In this document: positions 1 to 6,591 of the stretch, piece by piece
How positions within the stretch are numbered: the first letter of the stretch is position 1
How the letters are laid out: every line of letters starts with the position of its first letter
From: Chloroflexota bacterium
GTDB lineage: Bacteria > Chloroflexota > Anaerolineae > J102
Length of the DNA stretch: 10,376 bases
Assembly: GCA_003353825.1 (NCBI GenBank)
Contig: PIVW01000187.1
Location: 1-10,376, forward strand
Reading direction: 5' to 3'
Notes under the pieces: generated by a model
What the model was told of the DNA's origin: nothing
The model's database searches: none
What the model saw: the letters and a program-made list of their open reading frames with translations, nothing else
Program-made: the position numbers and the translations under genes

Positions 1-196
1 ATTTCGCGTGGTACGGATTTTTCCCACACTATATCTAGGCGCTTGACACAACCAGCCACTAGGTGTGGGGGAATCATCAACGGAAATTCGTGATCGTCAC
101 GCGAAGTCCCAAAGAGCCGTCATAATCTAATCCGTGTGTTTTGAAATTGGAATTGCTCTCCCTTGCGGCCAGGCAGCACCATAAGACCACTGTCGG

Positions 197-220
197 GACG
201 AGAGACGAGAGACGAGAGAC
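197..220. repeat. Heptamer tandem repeat (GACGAGA)x3.4
   Basis: Three perfect head-to-tail copies of GACGAGA (197-203, 204-210, 211-217) are followed by a partial GAC. It lies in non-coding DNA. The period of seven resembles the short tandem repeats of other spacers in this window (4598, 5219, 7217). No function can be assigned. Confidence 0.85.
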
Positions 221-293
221 AAATCCGCAAATTGCTTAAGTCGACCCTTGTACAAAACTCTGAACACTATTGATCTTCCTCATGCAGAACCAC

Positions 294-333
294 AAGCGTG
301 CTACAATATCAGTCCTGATATTGTAGCACGCTT
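294..333. repeat. Perfect 19-nt inverted repeat with 2-nt centre
   Basis: AAGCGTGCTACAATATCAG at 294-312 is repeated exactly in reverse complement at 315-333, separated only by TC. The 40-nt unit reads almost the same on both strands and could extrude a cruciform or form a 19-bp RNA hairpin. It begins two bases after the stop codon of the minus-strand ORF at 336-629, so it could act as that ORF's transcript end. However, no T-tract follows on either strand, which argues against a standard intrinsic terminator. A dimeric-repressor operator, a transcript stabiliser or a REP/MITE-like element are alternatives. Confidence 0.9.
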
Positions 334-335
334 AT

Positions 336-629
336 CTACATTTTGCTGTCGAAACAGCTTGCAGTTTGCTTACGAATTTCCGAAAGAATGTCTGACTTTA
401 GGCTAATGGTGTAATATAACTCGTATCTTCTCAATAACTTGGGGGGAACTAACCCGTCCATGAAGGTGGACGTTCGGCGTAGGTTCGTAGAACCCCGCCC
501 CCAGAGCCCGAATTCATTCGGCGAGTGCCCCGGAATATCGAGAAGATACAGCTGAACAATCGACATGTGCATTGATATGTTCATACCTTCCTGTACAAGC
601 AGGCGTGCTCCGATTGATCCACAGTTCAA
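336..629 (-). CDS. Unrecognised ORF, 97 aa, doubtful
   Basis: This open frame runs from a TTG codon at 627-629 to TAG at 336-338. I recognise no family. An AGGAAGG box lies only one base before an in-frame ATG (residue 16), so the start is uncertain; a later ATG about 13 nt downstream of that box is also possible. The C-terminal half is rich in basic and hydrophobic residues (LLRRYELYYTISL). The overlapping minus-strand frame at 514-813 also reads protein-like up to about position 625, where it could join this frame through one frameshift. The two may therefore be halves of one decayed gene. Three small hairpins (455-521) lie inside it, which could equally mean the region is not coding. A palindrome follows the stop. 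Confidence 0.2.
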   Translation of the reverse strand: MNCGSIGARLLVQEGMNISMHMSIVQLYLLDIPGHSPNEFGLWGRGSTNLRRTSTFMDGLVPPKLLRRYELYYTISLKSDILSEIRKQTASCFDSKM

Positions 630-735
630 AAATCAAAAAACAATCTTTGTAGTCCTGCCACTCCAAACATTGATATCGAGATGCCAGACTTGATATCTCC
701 TCCATCCATATATTTCGACCCGGATCTGGCGCCTC

Positions 736-980
736 ATGGTCATGAGGATTAGTCAATACCGCTTGGTCAACGACATTAGTGTTCCCCTGCGCCGAATTAA
801 TGAAATCGTGCAAGGTAAACGCAAAATCACGCCTGATACGGCATCTCGGCTGTCTCGTATTTCGGCTTTTCAGAACGATTCTGGATCAATTCTCAGTCGC
901 GTTATGATCTTGAGATCGAAAAAGACAGATTACATGATCGATAAGATAAGGAAGCGTGTATCTTTGCGTCGGCAACGTAG
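736..980 (+). pseudogene. higA: Broken HigA-type antitoxin (XRE-family HTH)
   Basis: The first part encodes ISQYRLVNDISVPLRRINEIVQGKR and then ITPDTASRLSR, which matches the helix-turn-helix core of HigA-family antitoxins. In working members this is followed by a YFG...FW.N.Q..YDLE segment. Here that segment (YFGFSERFWINSQSRYDLEI) is present but in another frame starting at 858. A single base has been lost near 857, in the third position of the Arg codon. In the restored frame a TAA at 942-944 interrupts HDR-DKEACIF, where a Leu TTA would fit. A natural stop TAG follows at 978-980. The usual N-terminal HPGE..LEEFL segment upstream of 736 is not recognisable. No HigB toxin gene is visible on either side. 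The unshifted frame stays open to 1023 but does not look like family sequence past residue 40. HigA normally neutralises the HigB ribosome-dependent mRNase and represses its own operon; this copy is probably inactive. Confidence 0.8.
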
Positions 981-1044
981 AAATCAATCTCTATTGCGCT
1001 TGAATTTGCAGCACAAGCTTTGAAGGCTGATGTAGTCTACGATG

Positions 1045-1084
1045 AAAAAGGGCCTGGCCGATTCAGGAAATCAGACCAGACCCT
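1045..1084 (-). terminator. Intrinsic terminator of the PA14/META operon
   Basis: Read on the minus strand, AGGGTCTGGTC pairs with GGCCAGGCCCT (11 bp, two G-U pairs). The stem continues through a one-base bulge into GATT/AATC and closes on a TCCTG loop. TTTTT follows directly. It lies 38 nt beyond the stop codon of the PA14-domain gene, in the right orientation to end that transcript. No T-run is present on the plus-strand side, so it should be one-directional. Confidence 0.9.
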
Positions 1085-1121
1085 ATGTTAGGTTGAATTG
1101 GCTATGAACTGCGCGATGACC

Positions 1122-1907
1122 CTATTTCGAGTACCGGCCAGCCAACGTCTTTGAACAACGGAAACTCTTGACGGTAACGGGATCGGTATTCACATCCACC
1201 GTCCAGGTCATATCGCTATCAGGTGGCTCGCAGTTACCCCAAACCGTGATCTCGGGTTCCATCTGGATCGAACCCACGTTGGGTGAATTCCAGGCGCCGT
1301 CCGACTGGAAGCAGTTGGATTGGTGCGAGTTATTTTGTATACAAGGGGTGTAGTCGCCGTACTTGGTCGTGACTGATGTCGCCGAGGGTGGCGGGGTAGG
1401 ATAGGGAAGCGGCTTGATCACAGGCGTGGGCGTTCCCTGCCCTGGTTTGATCAAACCCCAGGTCAGATAAAGATAGGCTTGTCCCGTGTACTGGCGGACA
1501 TCGACGCTGACATTATGGTTGCCCTGGGTCATGTTGATGTCGACCACCAGTGTCTTACCTGATTGCCCCTGCCCACGTGTGTCCAGATAAACGACGTTAT
1601 CGACGGTGAGCATGACTTCGTCATCCGCTTTGATGGTGTAACGGTAGGTGCCACTATAGAAATAAGCGGTAGAATAGGCGCGCGCCGTCCAGTTCTGTGA
1701 CGGCATGTTGGGGCCGGGCGCCGCTGATCCCCAGTTCATATTCAGAAAGGGGGCAGTCTGCGAATAGACCGGCGCACCCTGCCAGTTTTCATTGGGAAAG
1801 TAGTTGATCTGCCAAGAATTACCGCTCTGCGACTGCACGGCCATGGCGCCAACAAGAACCAAGGCCAGAACCGCTACAACGGCAGATATCAAAAGTATAC
1901 GTCTCAT
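1122..1907 (-). CDS. Secreted PA14-domain protein
   Basis: This 261-aa exported protein starts at an ATG preceded by AAGGAGA at ideal spacing. Residues 1-23 form a Sec signal peptide (MRRILL, hydrophobic core, AMA before the likely cleavage site). Residues about 31-152 read as a PA14 domain: WQINYFPNENWQGAP opening, the typical ADDEVMLTVDN turn near 94-104, and closing strands ending YLYLTWG. PA14 domains usually bind carbohydrate or act as cell-surface modules. A Pro/Thr-rich linker (about 155-178) leads to a C-terminal segment of about 80 residues with four cysteines (189, 199, 226, 251), probably two disulfides in the exported form. I do not recognise that segment. No catalytic domain is visible, so a binding or adhesion role is more likely than an enzyme. 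It lies 53 nt downstream of the META lipoprotein gene and probably shares its transcript, which ends at 1045-1084. Confidence 0.87.
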   Translation of the reverse strand: MRRILLISAVVAVLALVLVGAMAVQSQSGNSWQINYFPNENWQGAPVYSQTAPFLNMNWGSAAPGPNMPSQNWTARAYSTAYFYSGTYRYTIKADDEVMLTVDNVVYLDTRGQGQSGKTLVVDINMTQGNHNVSVDVRQYTGQAYLYLTWGLIKPGQGTPTPVIKPLPYPTPPPSATSVTTKYGDYTPCIQNNSHQSNCFQSDGAWNSPNVGSIQMEPEITVWGNCEPPDSDMTWTVDVNTDPVTVKSFRCSKTLAGRYSK

Positions 1908-1960
1908 GAGAATTCTCCTTTTCGTTCAGCTATTGTGCGCTGAAACCGTTGTAGGTTGGG

Positions 1961-3739
1961 TTATTGGGTAGCTGCCGGAGCGAGCACATCGGGAGATTGA
2001 TCAAGGCTGGTGACGGTCAATACACCACTGACCGGCGCTTCCGGATTCAATCGTCCCACATAAACGGCATACTGTCCTTTGGCCGGATCGCTGATCAGCA
2101 CCAGGGGGTTGATGTTCTCAGCGGCGACTGTATCATCGTTGCAGAGGATGCGTTGGTCAGCAGTCACAACCAATAAGGAGGCATCCGTTTCCCCTTCGAA
2201 GAAGATCGCCAGCTCTGCTGCCGCACCCGACCAGTCGAAGAGGTAATCGGGCGTCTCGTTGATGAAGCCAGAACATCGGTCCCCAACCAACGGGATCTCA
2301 TGGGCGGCGATCTCACCTTCAGCGCTGACCTCAACCTTCGCAGCTTCCTCGTCAGAGGCGGAGAGCGAGCCAACTTCACCTTCATACCCTTCAATGGAAG
2401 CGATCACCCTCTGGGCGATTTCCTGGCCTTCCGGGGTTTGCAATATCTCGGGAATGGAGTCACGGCGAATGAGCCCGCCCAGATCAAAATTGCCGATATT
2501 GACTTCGGGCTTGGTGGTGAGCACCAAGACGCCGGGGAGCAACTGATTCGGGTGGAAACTGCCGACCCAGATGTTGTAGGTACCCGATTCGGGATTTTCC
2601 ACCTCGATCACCGGATCCAGCAGTAGGGGATTGGCGTCATCATTGCACAAGTACTCGCCATCCGGTGTCTGGATGATAAGCATCGGATCATGGTCGCTAT
2701 AGAAGAACACTTCCACGAAATCGGTCTCCCCTTCCCAGTCGATGCTCAAAACCGGTTCTTGATGCACCCAACCTGAGCAGCCATCACCCAGGCGACTGGC
2801 ATCCAACTCACCCCCCCCATTGACACTAACGAAGAAGGGATCCAGGGGGAACCCGGCTTCGAGATCAAGGGTGAGGAAAGCGCGGCCGCCGTGATCGAGC
2901 GGCATGGCCGCCGCAGTTCGGCGATTGAGGGGAAGGTCTTCGGTTCCGTAGAAAACGTAACCATGATCCTCAGCAATGAGACGGTCGCCATCCAGCACGA
3001 AATTGAATTCGAGTGGCTCATCATAAGGCTCACCATTGCTCTCCAGCAATGTGATCACCACGTCCTCGCCATCTCGCTCCCAAACACCTGTTTCCAGGGC
3101 AGGGTCGCTGTCATTCAACGAATCGACGGTCACTTCCACGGTGCCATCGGCCGCTGGGACCAGGGTCACATAGCGTCCGGGGCTGTCGTCAGAAGGTAGT
3201 AAGGCATGGAACTTGGCAACGATATCAGCATCAGCATTCTCTGTATCGCTGTCTTCAGCGTCGCTCTCTGAACCGGCCTCGCCGAAGATCATATTTCCGC
3301 CATCTGCCATCATATTGAGGATCAGGTTGCCTTCATTTATTACGTAAGAGGCGGTGGCGCCCAACTGGGCCAGATACTCATCTGCCAACGAGTCGGGTGG
3401 ACAGGCGGCCAAAGTTGATGGTCCCAAGGTGTTGAATGTGAGGCTGGCGCCATCGACTTCATAGGTCCAGCTTACCTGGTTGCAGTCTGCTTTGATGCTG
3501 GCCCTACCATCGGGCATGAACTCGATAGTGTAGCGGCCGGGGTCGTCCACCGTGAGGGTGGAGTCATCGCTGCTGGCTGTTTCTTGCCAATGCCAGACCA
3601 CGCCGACGAAGTCGGGTGATTCGGCCTGCACTGCCACTGAATCTGCCTGCACCGTTGCGCCGCAACCTGAGACGAGCGCGGCAAGCAGAATCAAGCCCAG
3701 TGCCACAACGAGAGTCTGGGATGTTGGTGGTTTGTTCAT
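1961..3739 (-). CDS. META-domain lipoprotein with two PPC-like repeats
   Basis: This is a 592-aa predicted lipoprotein. The signal peptide ends in a lipobox LVSGC with Cys26 as lipidation site. Residues about 43-153 match the META (HslJ-type) fold: WHWQET, RYTIEFMPDGRASIKADCN, and Cys86/Cys113 as a likely disulfide. An acidic linker (155-172) precedes a second small beta domain (about 172-272, RYVTLVPAADG...GVWERDGEDVVITL) reminiscent of NlpE/META-like lipoprotein domains; that call is weak. Two copies of a beta-sandwich module resembling bacterial pre-peptidase C-terminal (PPC) domains follow at about 320-410 and 488-578. Each has CSG(W/F), a central LCNDD and a final G-Y-x-(I/V)-(W/Y)-V-G...GVL. 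The cysteine pairs 321/365 and 489/533 have identical 44-residue spacing. AGGAGG lies 13 nt before the ATG, rather far but usable. Probably surface-exposed; substrate or ligand unknown. A promoter lies upstream and a PA14 gene follows in the same direction. Confidence 0.88.
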   Translation of the reverse strand: MNKPPTSQTLVVALGLILLAALVSGCGATVQADSVAVQAESPDFVGVVWHWQETASSDDSTLTVDDPGRYTIEFMPDGRASIKADCNQVSWTYEVDGASLTFNTLGPSTLAACPPDSLADEYLAQLGATASYVINEGNLILNMMADGGNMIFGEAGSESDAEDSDTENADADIVAKFHALLPSDDSPGRYVTLVPAADGTVEVTVDSLNDSDPALETGVWERDGEDVVITLLESNGEPYDEPLEFNFVLDGDRLIAEDHGYVFYGTEDLPLNRRTAAAMPLDHGGRAFLTLDLEAGFPLDPFFVSVNGGGELDASRLGDGCSGWVHQEPVLSIDWEGETDFVEVFFYSDHDPMLIIQTPDGEYLCNDDANPLLLDPVIEVENPESGTYNIWVGSFHPNQLLPGVLVLTTKPEVNIGNFDLGGLIRRDSIPEILQTPEGQEIAQRVIASIEGYEGEVGSLSASDEEAAKVEVSAEGEIAAHEIPLVGDRCSGFINETPDYLFDWSGAAAELAIFFEGETDASLLVVTADQRILCNDDTVAAENINPLVLISDPAKGQYAVYVGRLNPEAPVSGVLTVTSLDQSPDVLAPAATQ

Positions 3740-3780
3740 AAAATTGGGTATTCCTCCTGTGAGGGAATTTGGACAAGACC

Positions 3781-3809
3781 ATATTAGTGGAATGTCTAGG
3801 ACTTGTCAG
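3781..3809 (-). promoter_or_regulatory. Sigma-70-type promoter of the META lipoprotein gene
   Basis: On the minus strand, CTGACA (3809-3804, five of six matches to TTGACA) is separated by 17 bases from TAATAT (3786-3781, a close match to TATAAT). Transcription would start around 3773, giving a 5' leader of about 35 nt that contains the AGGAGG ribosome-binding site. Orientation and position fit the 3739-1961 gene. Confidence 0.65.
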
Positions 3810-4431
3810 TCAGATTGCTTTGCATGTTATGTCAGGTGTGTTCAGTAATGCAAATTATTTCTGGCATGCCAACAGGCGCGGCCTTTGATATCGGCAATCA
3901 AGCGCCATCAGGTAAGAAACCACCTGTGGTCGTCGCCAAGATGGCCGCGGCAGCAGGTTATCAACACCCTCCAGCGTCGTATAGACGAGTGGTTGCTGAG
4001 CTGTACCACGATCTTCTGAGGCCGACCCCTCTGCCGCCAGTTCGCGATACACACCGCCGCTCAGAGGTGTTTCACCCAAGGCAGTGTGTTATGGGACGCT
4101 GCTTCTGAACCATGCCCTTTTTGGGTTATTTTGACCCACCACAGAATCCAGTAGAACTAGAAAAATCATCTACCCTTCTGATCCATGGTGAAGTGTTTAA
4201 TACTTCACTAAATTAGTATAAGTGATATGCCTGCGGAATTTTGTAGTTCGGTGAACACTTTGTGCCGCAGGTTACGAAGTGAGGCAATGACAGCCCGAAA
4301 TTGGTGAAGAATCGAGAGAGCGTAGAAGCAAGCTCGGGTCTCAAGAAGACAGGATCGTGATGTTTTTGTGTGGGATTTTTGTTCATCGGTGTGCCAAGCC
4401 CAGTGCACACTATCCAAAGCACTGCAATATA
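3810..4431. other. Intergenic region, no gene recognised
   Basis: About 620 nt lie between the META promoter and the tRNA. Short open frames exist on both strands (for example minus 4079-3855 and plus 3803-4108). None has recognisable family motifs, a good ribosome-binding site or a plausible partner. Visible structure is limited to a small stem TGGGT/ACCCA at 4122-4138 and a 9-bp imperfect hairpin TGGTGAAGT/ACTTCACTA at 4186-4210. Neither is followed by a convincing T-tract. The part just past the tRNA 3' end could be remnant DNA from past integration, but no attachment-site duplication of the tRNA end is seen in the window. Confidence 0.5.
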
Positions 4432-4505
<74 letters not shown>

Positions 4506-4517
4506 GATAGCCTGCAA

Positions 4518-4546
4518 ATTATGCCATATCGGCCATTCCGTGGCAA
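4518..4546 (-). promoter_or_regulatory. Promoter of tRNA-Val
   Basis: On the minus strand, TTGCCA (4546-4541) and CATAAT (4523-4518) are separated by exactly 17 bases, each with five of six matches to the sigma-70 consensus. The -10 box ends 12 bases before the mature tRNA 5' end, leaving room for a short leader to be removed by RNase P. Confidence 0.75.
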
Positions 4547-4597
4547 GATTGTCGGGTCTGACCGACAGATCGTTTGCGAAAATCTGATCCAGGTTGG

Positions 4598-4627
4598 AAC
4601 CAGTAAACCAGTAAACCAGTAAACCAG
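4598..4627. repeat. Octamer tandem repeat (AACCAGTA)x3.75
   Basis: Three exact copies of AACCAGTA (4598-4605, 4606-4613, 4614-4621) and a partial fourth (AACCAG) run head to tail in non-coding DNA. The core CCAG also occurs just before the array (CCAGG at 4589-4593). Same style of short-period repeat as in the other spacers of this window. Confidence 0.88.
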
Positions 4628-4843
4628 GTTGATTTCGCCACCTTGCTCGTCTTGGCGACCTATCCCGGTCTGTGGGTCTACCGATACCTGGTCTATAGAT
4701 GTTCAGAAAAAGATTTTGACTTTTGGCCTGATCCTCACGCTTGCCAAAAGGCTACTTTGTCCAAAACATTATCTGAAGGTCTATACAAAGATGCTCCACA
4801 TTTGAAATACTAAATCTAGCTTCAGAAGAACTCAGATCAACCA

Positions 4844-5104
4844 ATGCGCCATTTCAACAGAGGCTCGGCCCTCGTTTTCATATTCATCATCGTCGTCGCA
4901 GCCCTTAGCATTCGCTGGACTTACCAGCGGGTGGAAGGGCGCTATCAACCACAATTCAATGAATTGACCGAGTATACAGTGGATGACTGGCTGGAGGTGC
5001 TACGGCTGGAGGAGATCTTGGGCGATCCCCCCGTGACGCCCCTTTCCGCCGACCAGTTGCCTCTCTTGAGCACGCCTTCCTCAGAATCAGATAGCAATCC
5101 TTAA
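4844..5104 (+). CDS. Small putative membrane-anchored protein
   Basis: An 86-aa open frame runs from ATG to TAA. Residues 1-7 are positively charged (MRHFNRG) and are followed by one strongly hydrophobic segment (about 9-25, ALVFIFIIVVAALSI). An acidic soluble part (EYTVDDWLEVLRLEEILGD) and a Pro/Ser-rich tail follow. The pattern is that of a single-pass protein, N-terminus inside, or of a protein with an uncleaved signal anchor. I do not recognise a family. The ribosome-binding site is weak (AGAAG about 15 nt upstream) and no clear promoter is seen, so the gene call rests mainly on the ordered hydrophobic/charged layout. It is the only plus-strand gene candidate between two minus-strand units, so it is unlikely to belong to either operon. 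Confidence 0.45.
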   Translation: MRHFNRGSALVFIFIIVVAALSIRWTYQRVEGRYQPQFNELTEYTVDDWLEVLRLEEILGDPPVTPLSADQLPLLSTPSSESDSNP

Positions 5105-5218
5105 GGTTACGTTGGTCGTGGAGTAGAATCGCCGGTTGCATCCGCTACAGCATCCCGAAGGAACTGCTTATGCATGGGTGCTCTTCGTGGCCGAACGTCT
5201 CGTCAGACGACCAACAAA

Positions 5219-5246
5219 TAACAGCCAATAATTAACAGTCAACAAT
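5219..5246. repeat. Degenerate 14-nt (2 x 7) tandem repeat
   Basis: TAACAGCCAATAAT (5219-5232) is followed directly by TAACAGTCAACAAT (5233-5246), identical at 12 of 14 positions. GAACATCAAAC continues the pattern weakly. Internal 7-nt spacing is apparent. The array lies in the 200-nt spacer between the small plus-strand gene and the end of the minus-strand operon. A short CGTCT/AGACG hairpin is nearby at 5196-5209. Confidence 0.7.
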
Positions 5247-5304
5247 GAACATCAAACCGCACAGCGAGCGCCATCTGCTAACTGCTGGCGGCTAACCCCT
5301 TCCC

Positions 5305-6591
5305 TCACCGCTGCGGATGCACAGCCAGGTACTGTTCGAGGATGTTCACCGTCGGTCCGCCAATCTCAAAGGAGTGCCAGCCTTGTGGCCCGGCCAGCGC
5401 GTAGATTGTTGCCCCCAGCACATAGTCATCTTTCATCAACTCGGCGTCGTACCAGGCCAGTTGCTCGACATAAAAACCCTCTTCGGTGGTACTGACACCG
5501 CCCTGTTCCCGCCACCACCGGCCAAAATCCTGCCAGCCCAGTCCCTCCGGTCCCGGGCGGTTGCCGACCTGGCCGTCGATACCGGTTTCGGTTATCACGA
5601 GGGGGATATCGAGGCCGTTTGGAGAGAGGAAGTTTCTGTAGACTTTGCGATAGCGCAAAGTGAGCCAGCCTTCGTCACCTTCGTCGCTACCCTCGGCAAG
5701 CTGGTGGGGACCGCTGGCGAACCACATATAGGGCGCCGAATATTCATGGAGACTGAGGTAGCCACCCCATGCTTTCGCAGCCTCCAGCGCTGGGAAAAAC
5801 GCAGGCCAAAGTTCCAGTGAGGGTTGTCCCGTACTGAAGTTGCCCACACAGGAGCGAACGCCCATTTCAGCCAGCAGGCGCGTGCGTTCTGCCTCGAATT
5901 GCGCATAACTCGCCATCTGCTCGGCATTGGAGATAACTGGCTCGTTATACGATTCCCAGCAATCTATATTGGCCAGGCGCCGTGGTTCAGTGGCAATCGG
6001 CGCCACTAGATCGGCAAATGTCTGGGCGGCGGCGATAGGATCCCACTGATTTAGGTCGGGTAATGGCAATGGTGTGTAGCGGGCGACAATCAGGGTTTGG
6101 GGCGAGATCCGTTTGATCTCGGCCACGAAATTGGCATCATACTCCAGTGTCTTGATCACCGAGACATTGCCGGTTTCGAGCAAGTCGAATATCTGCGGAT
6201 CGTTGCGCCCCACGAATAACCCGAGTTTAGAAGGAGGTCCGGGTGGGAAGGGCGTTGCTGATGGGGTCGGAGTGGCGGTAGGGATCGGTGAAGGGGTCGG
6301 GGTGGGCGTTGCTGCTTGAGCCTGAACAACGGGTTTTACCAGGATTTCCTGTTCTGTCATCACCAGGGGTTGGTGGGATTCGAAAATCGTCTCGACAGTA
6401 CTCGTACTCGTCGCCGTTGCTAAAACAGTCTTCGTGGCCGTGGCTGTTGCCGTGGGGGTCTGTGTGCGCCCACATCCAACCAGAGTGATTGTCAGCAAGA
6501 TCGCTATCAGCAGTCCCCATCGACTGTAGTCGCGTCTCAGCCGGTTCCCGTTATCTCCCCAATCCAGTGCCCCTATGTTTGAGGCAACCAT
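5305..6591 (-). CDS. Lipoprotein resembling a clan GH-A glycoside hydrolase
   Basis: This 428-aa exported protein has a hydrophobic signal (about 25-37) ending in lipobox LVGC, with Cys40 for lipid attachment. A long Thr/Ala/Pro-rich tether (TPTATATATKT, then TPTPTPSPIPTATPTP, to about 120) leads to a catalytic-type domain at about 121-428. That domain has features of a TIM-barrel glycosidase of clan GH-A. W-E-S-Y-N-E217-P fits the end-of-strand-4 acid/base Asn-Glu pair, H282-E283-Y284 is an active-site-like aromatic/His segment, and I-T-E335-T-G fits the strand-7 nucleophile. Substrate and GH family cannot be named from sequence alone. The ATG directly abuts the stop codon of the shell protein gene (TAA-ATG) with no clear Shine-Dalgarno, and the 24-residue region before the hydrophobic segment is long for a signal peptide. 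A downstream non-ATG start, or re-initiation after the shell gene, is possible. It would act outside the cytoplasm, so a direct role in the microcompartment is unlikely despite the shared transcript. Confidence 0.8.
   Translation of the reverse strand: MVASNIGALDWGDNGNRLRRDYSRWGLLIAILLTITLVGCGRTQTPTATATATKTVLATATSTSTVETIFESHQPLVMTEQEILVKPVVQAQAATPTPTPSPIPTATPTPSATPFPPGPPSKLGLFVGRNDPQIFDLLETGNVSVIKTLEYDANFVAEIKRISPQTLIVARYTPLPLPDLNQWDPIAAAQTFADLVAPIATEPRRLANIDCWESYNEPVISNAEQMASYAQFEAERTRLLAEMGVRSCVGNFSTGQPSLELWPAFFPALEAAKAWGGYLSLHEYSAPYMWFASGPHQLAEGSDEGDEGWLTLRYRKVYRNFLSPNGLDIPLVITETGIDGQVGNRPGPEGLGWQDFGRWWREQGGVSTTEEGFYVEQLAWYDAELMKDDYVLGATIYALAGPQGWHSFEIGGPTVNILEQYLAVHPQR

Larger units (their letters stand above)
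1..335. other. Non-coding left end with repeats, no gene recognised
   Basis: I find no convincing coding region in these 335 bases on either strand. The stretch carries a heptamer tandem repeat (197-220) and a perfect palindrome (294-333), described separately. There is also an imperfect long-range inverted repeat: CCCACAC at about 24-30 can pair with GTGTGGG at about 63-69 across a 30-odd base loop. Base composition looks more AT-rich than the genes to the right. This fits an accessory or decaying segment, but that is an inference. Confidence 0.5.
4506..4843. other. Spacer between tRNA-Val and small ORF
   Basis: Beyond the tRNA promoter, this 338-nt spacer contains the octamer repeat at 4598-4627. 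It also has two inverted repeats: TCGCCA/TGGCGA at 4635-4658 and CTTTTGGC/GCCAAAAG at 4720-4750 with a 15-nt loop. The second could be a weak transcription end for either neighbour but has no clear T-tract. No coding frame is convincing. I could not identify a strong promoter for the small gene at 4844. Confidence 0.5.

Noticed and set aside
197..220. Tandem repeat arrays as CRISPR
   Set aside because: Units are 7-8 nt, directly adjacent and without unique spacers; no cas genes are present.
3803..4108. Short open frames on both strands between the META promoter and the tRNA
   Set aside because: No ribosome-binding site, family motif or conserved partner; the left one also overlaps the -35 region of the META promoter.
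4720..4750. CTTTTGGC/GCCAAAAG inverted repeat as a terminator
   Set aside because: Eight perfect pairs, but a 15-nt loop and no directly following T-tract on either strand; recorded only as a spacer structure.
5267..5293. CGCCA/TGGCG hairpin just after the glycosidase-like gene as operon terminator
   Set aside because: Stem of only five perfect pairs with a 12-nt loop and no run of T on the downstream side, so too weak to call.
5317..5820. Plus-strand open frame (167 aa) opposite the glycosidase-like gene
   Set aside because: Shadow frame of a gene with lipobox and NEP/ETG active-site motifs; no motifs of its own.
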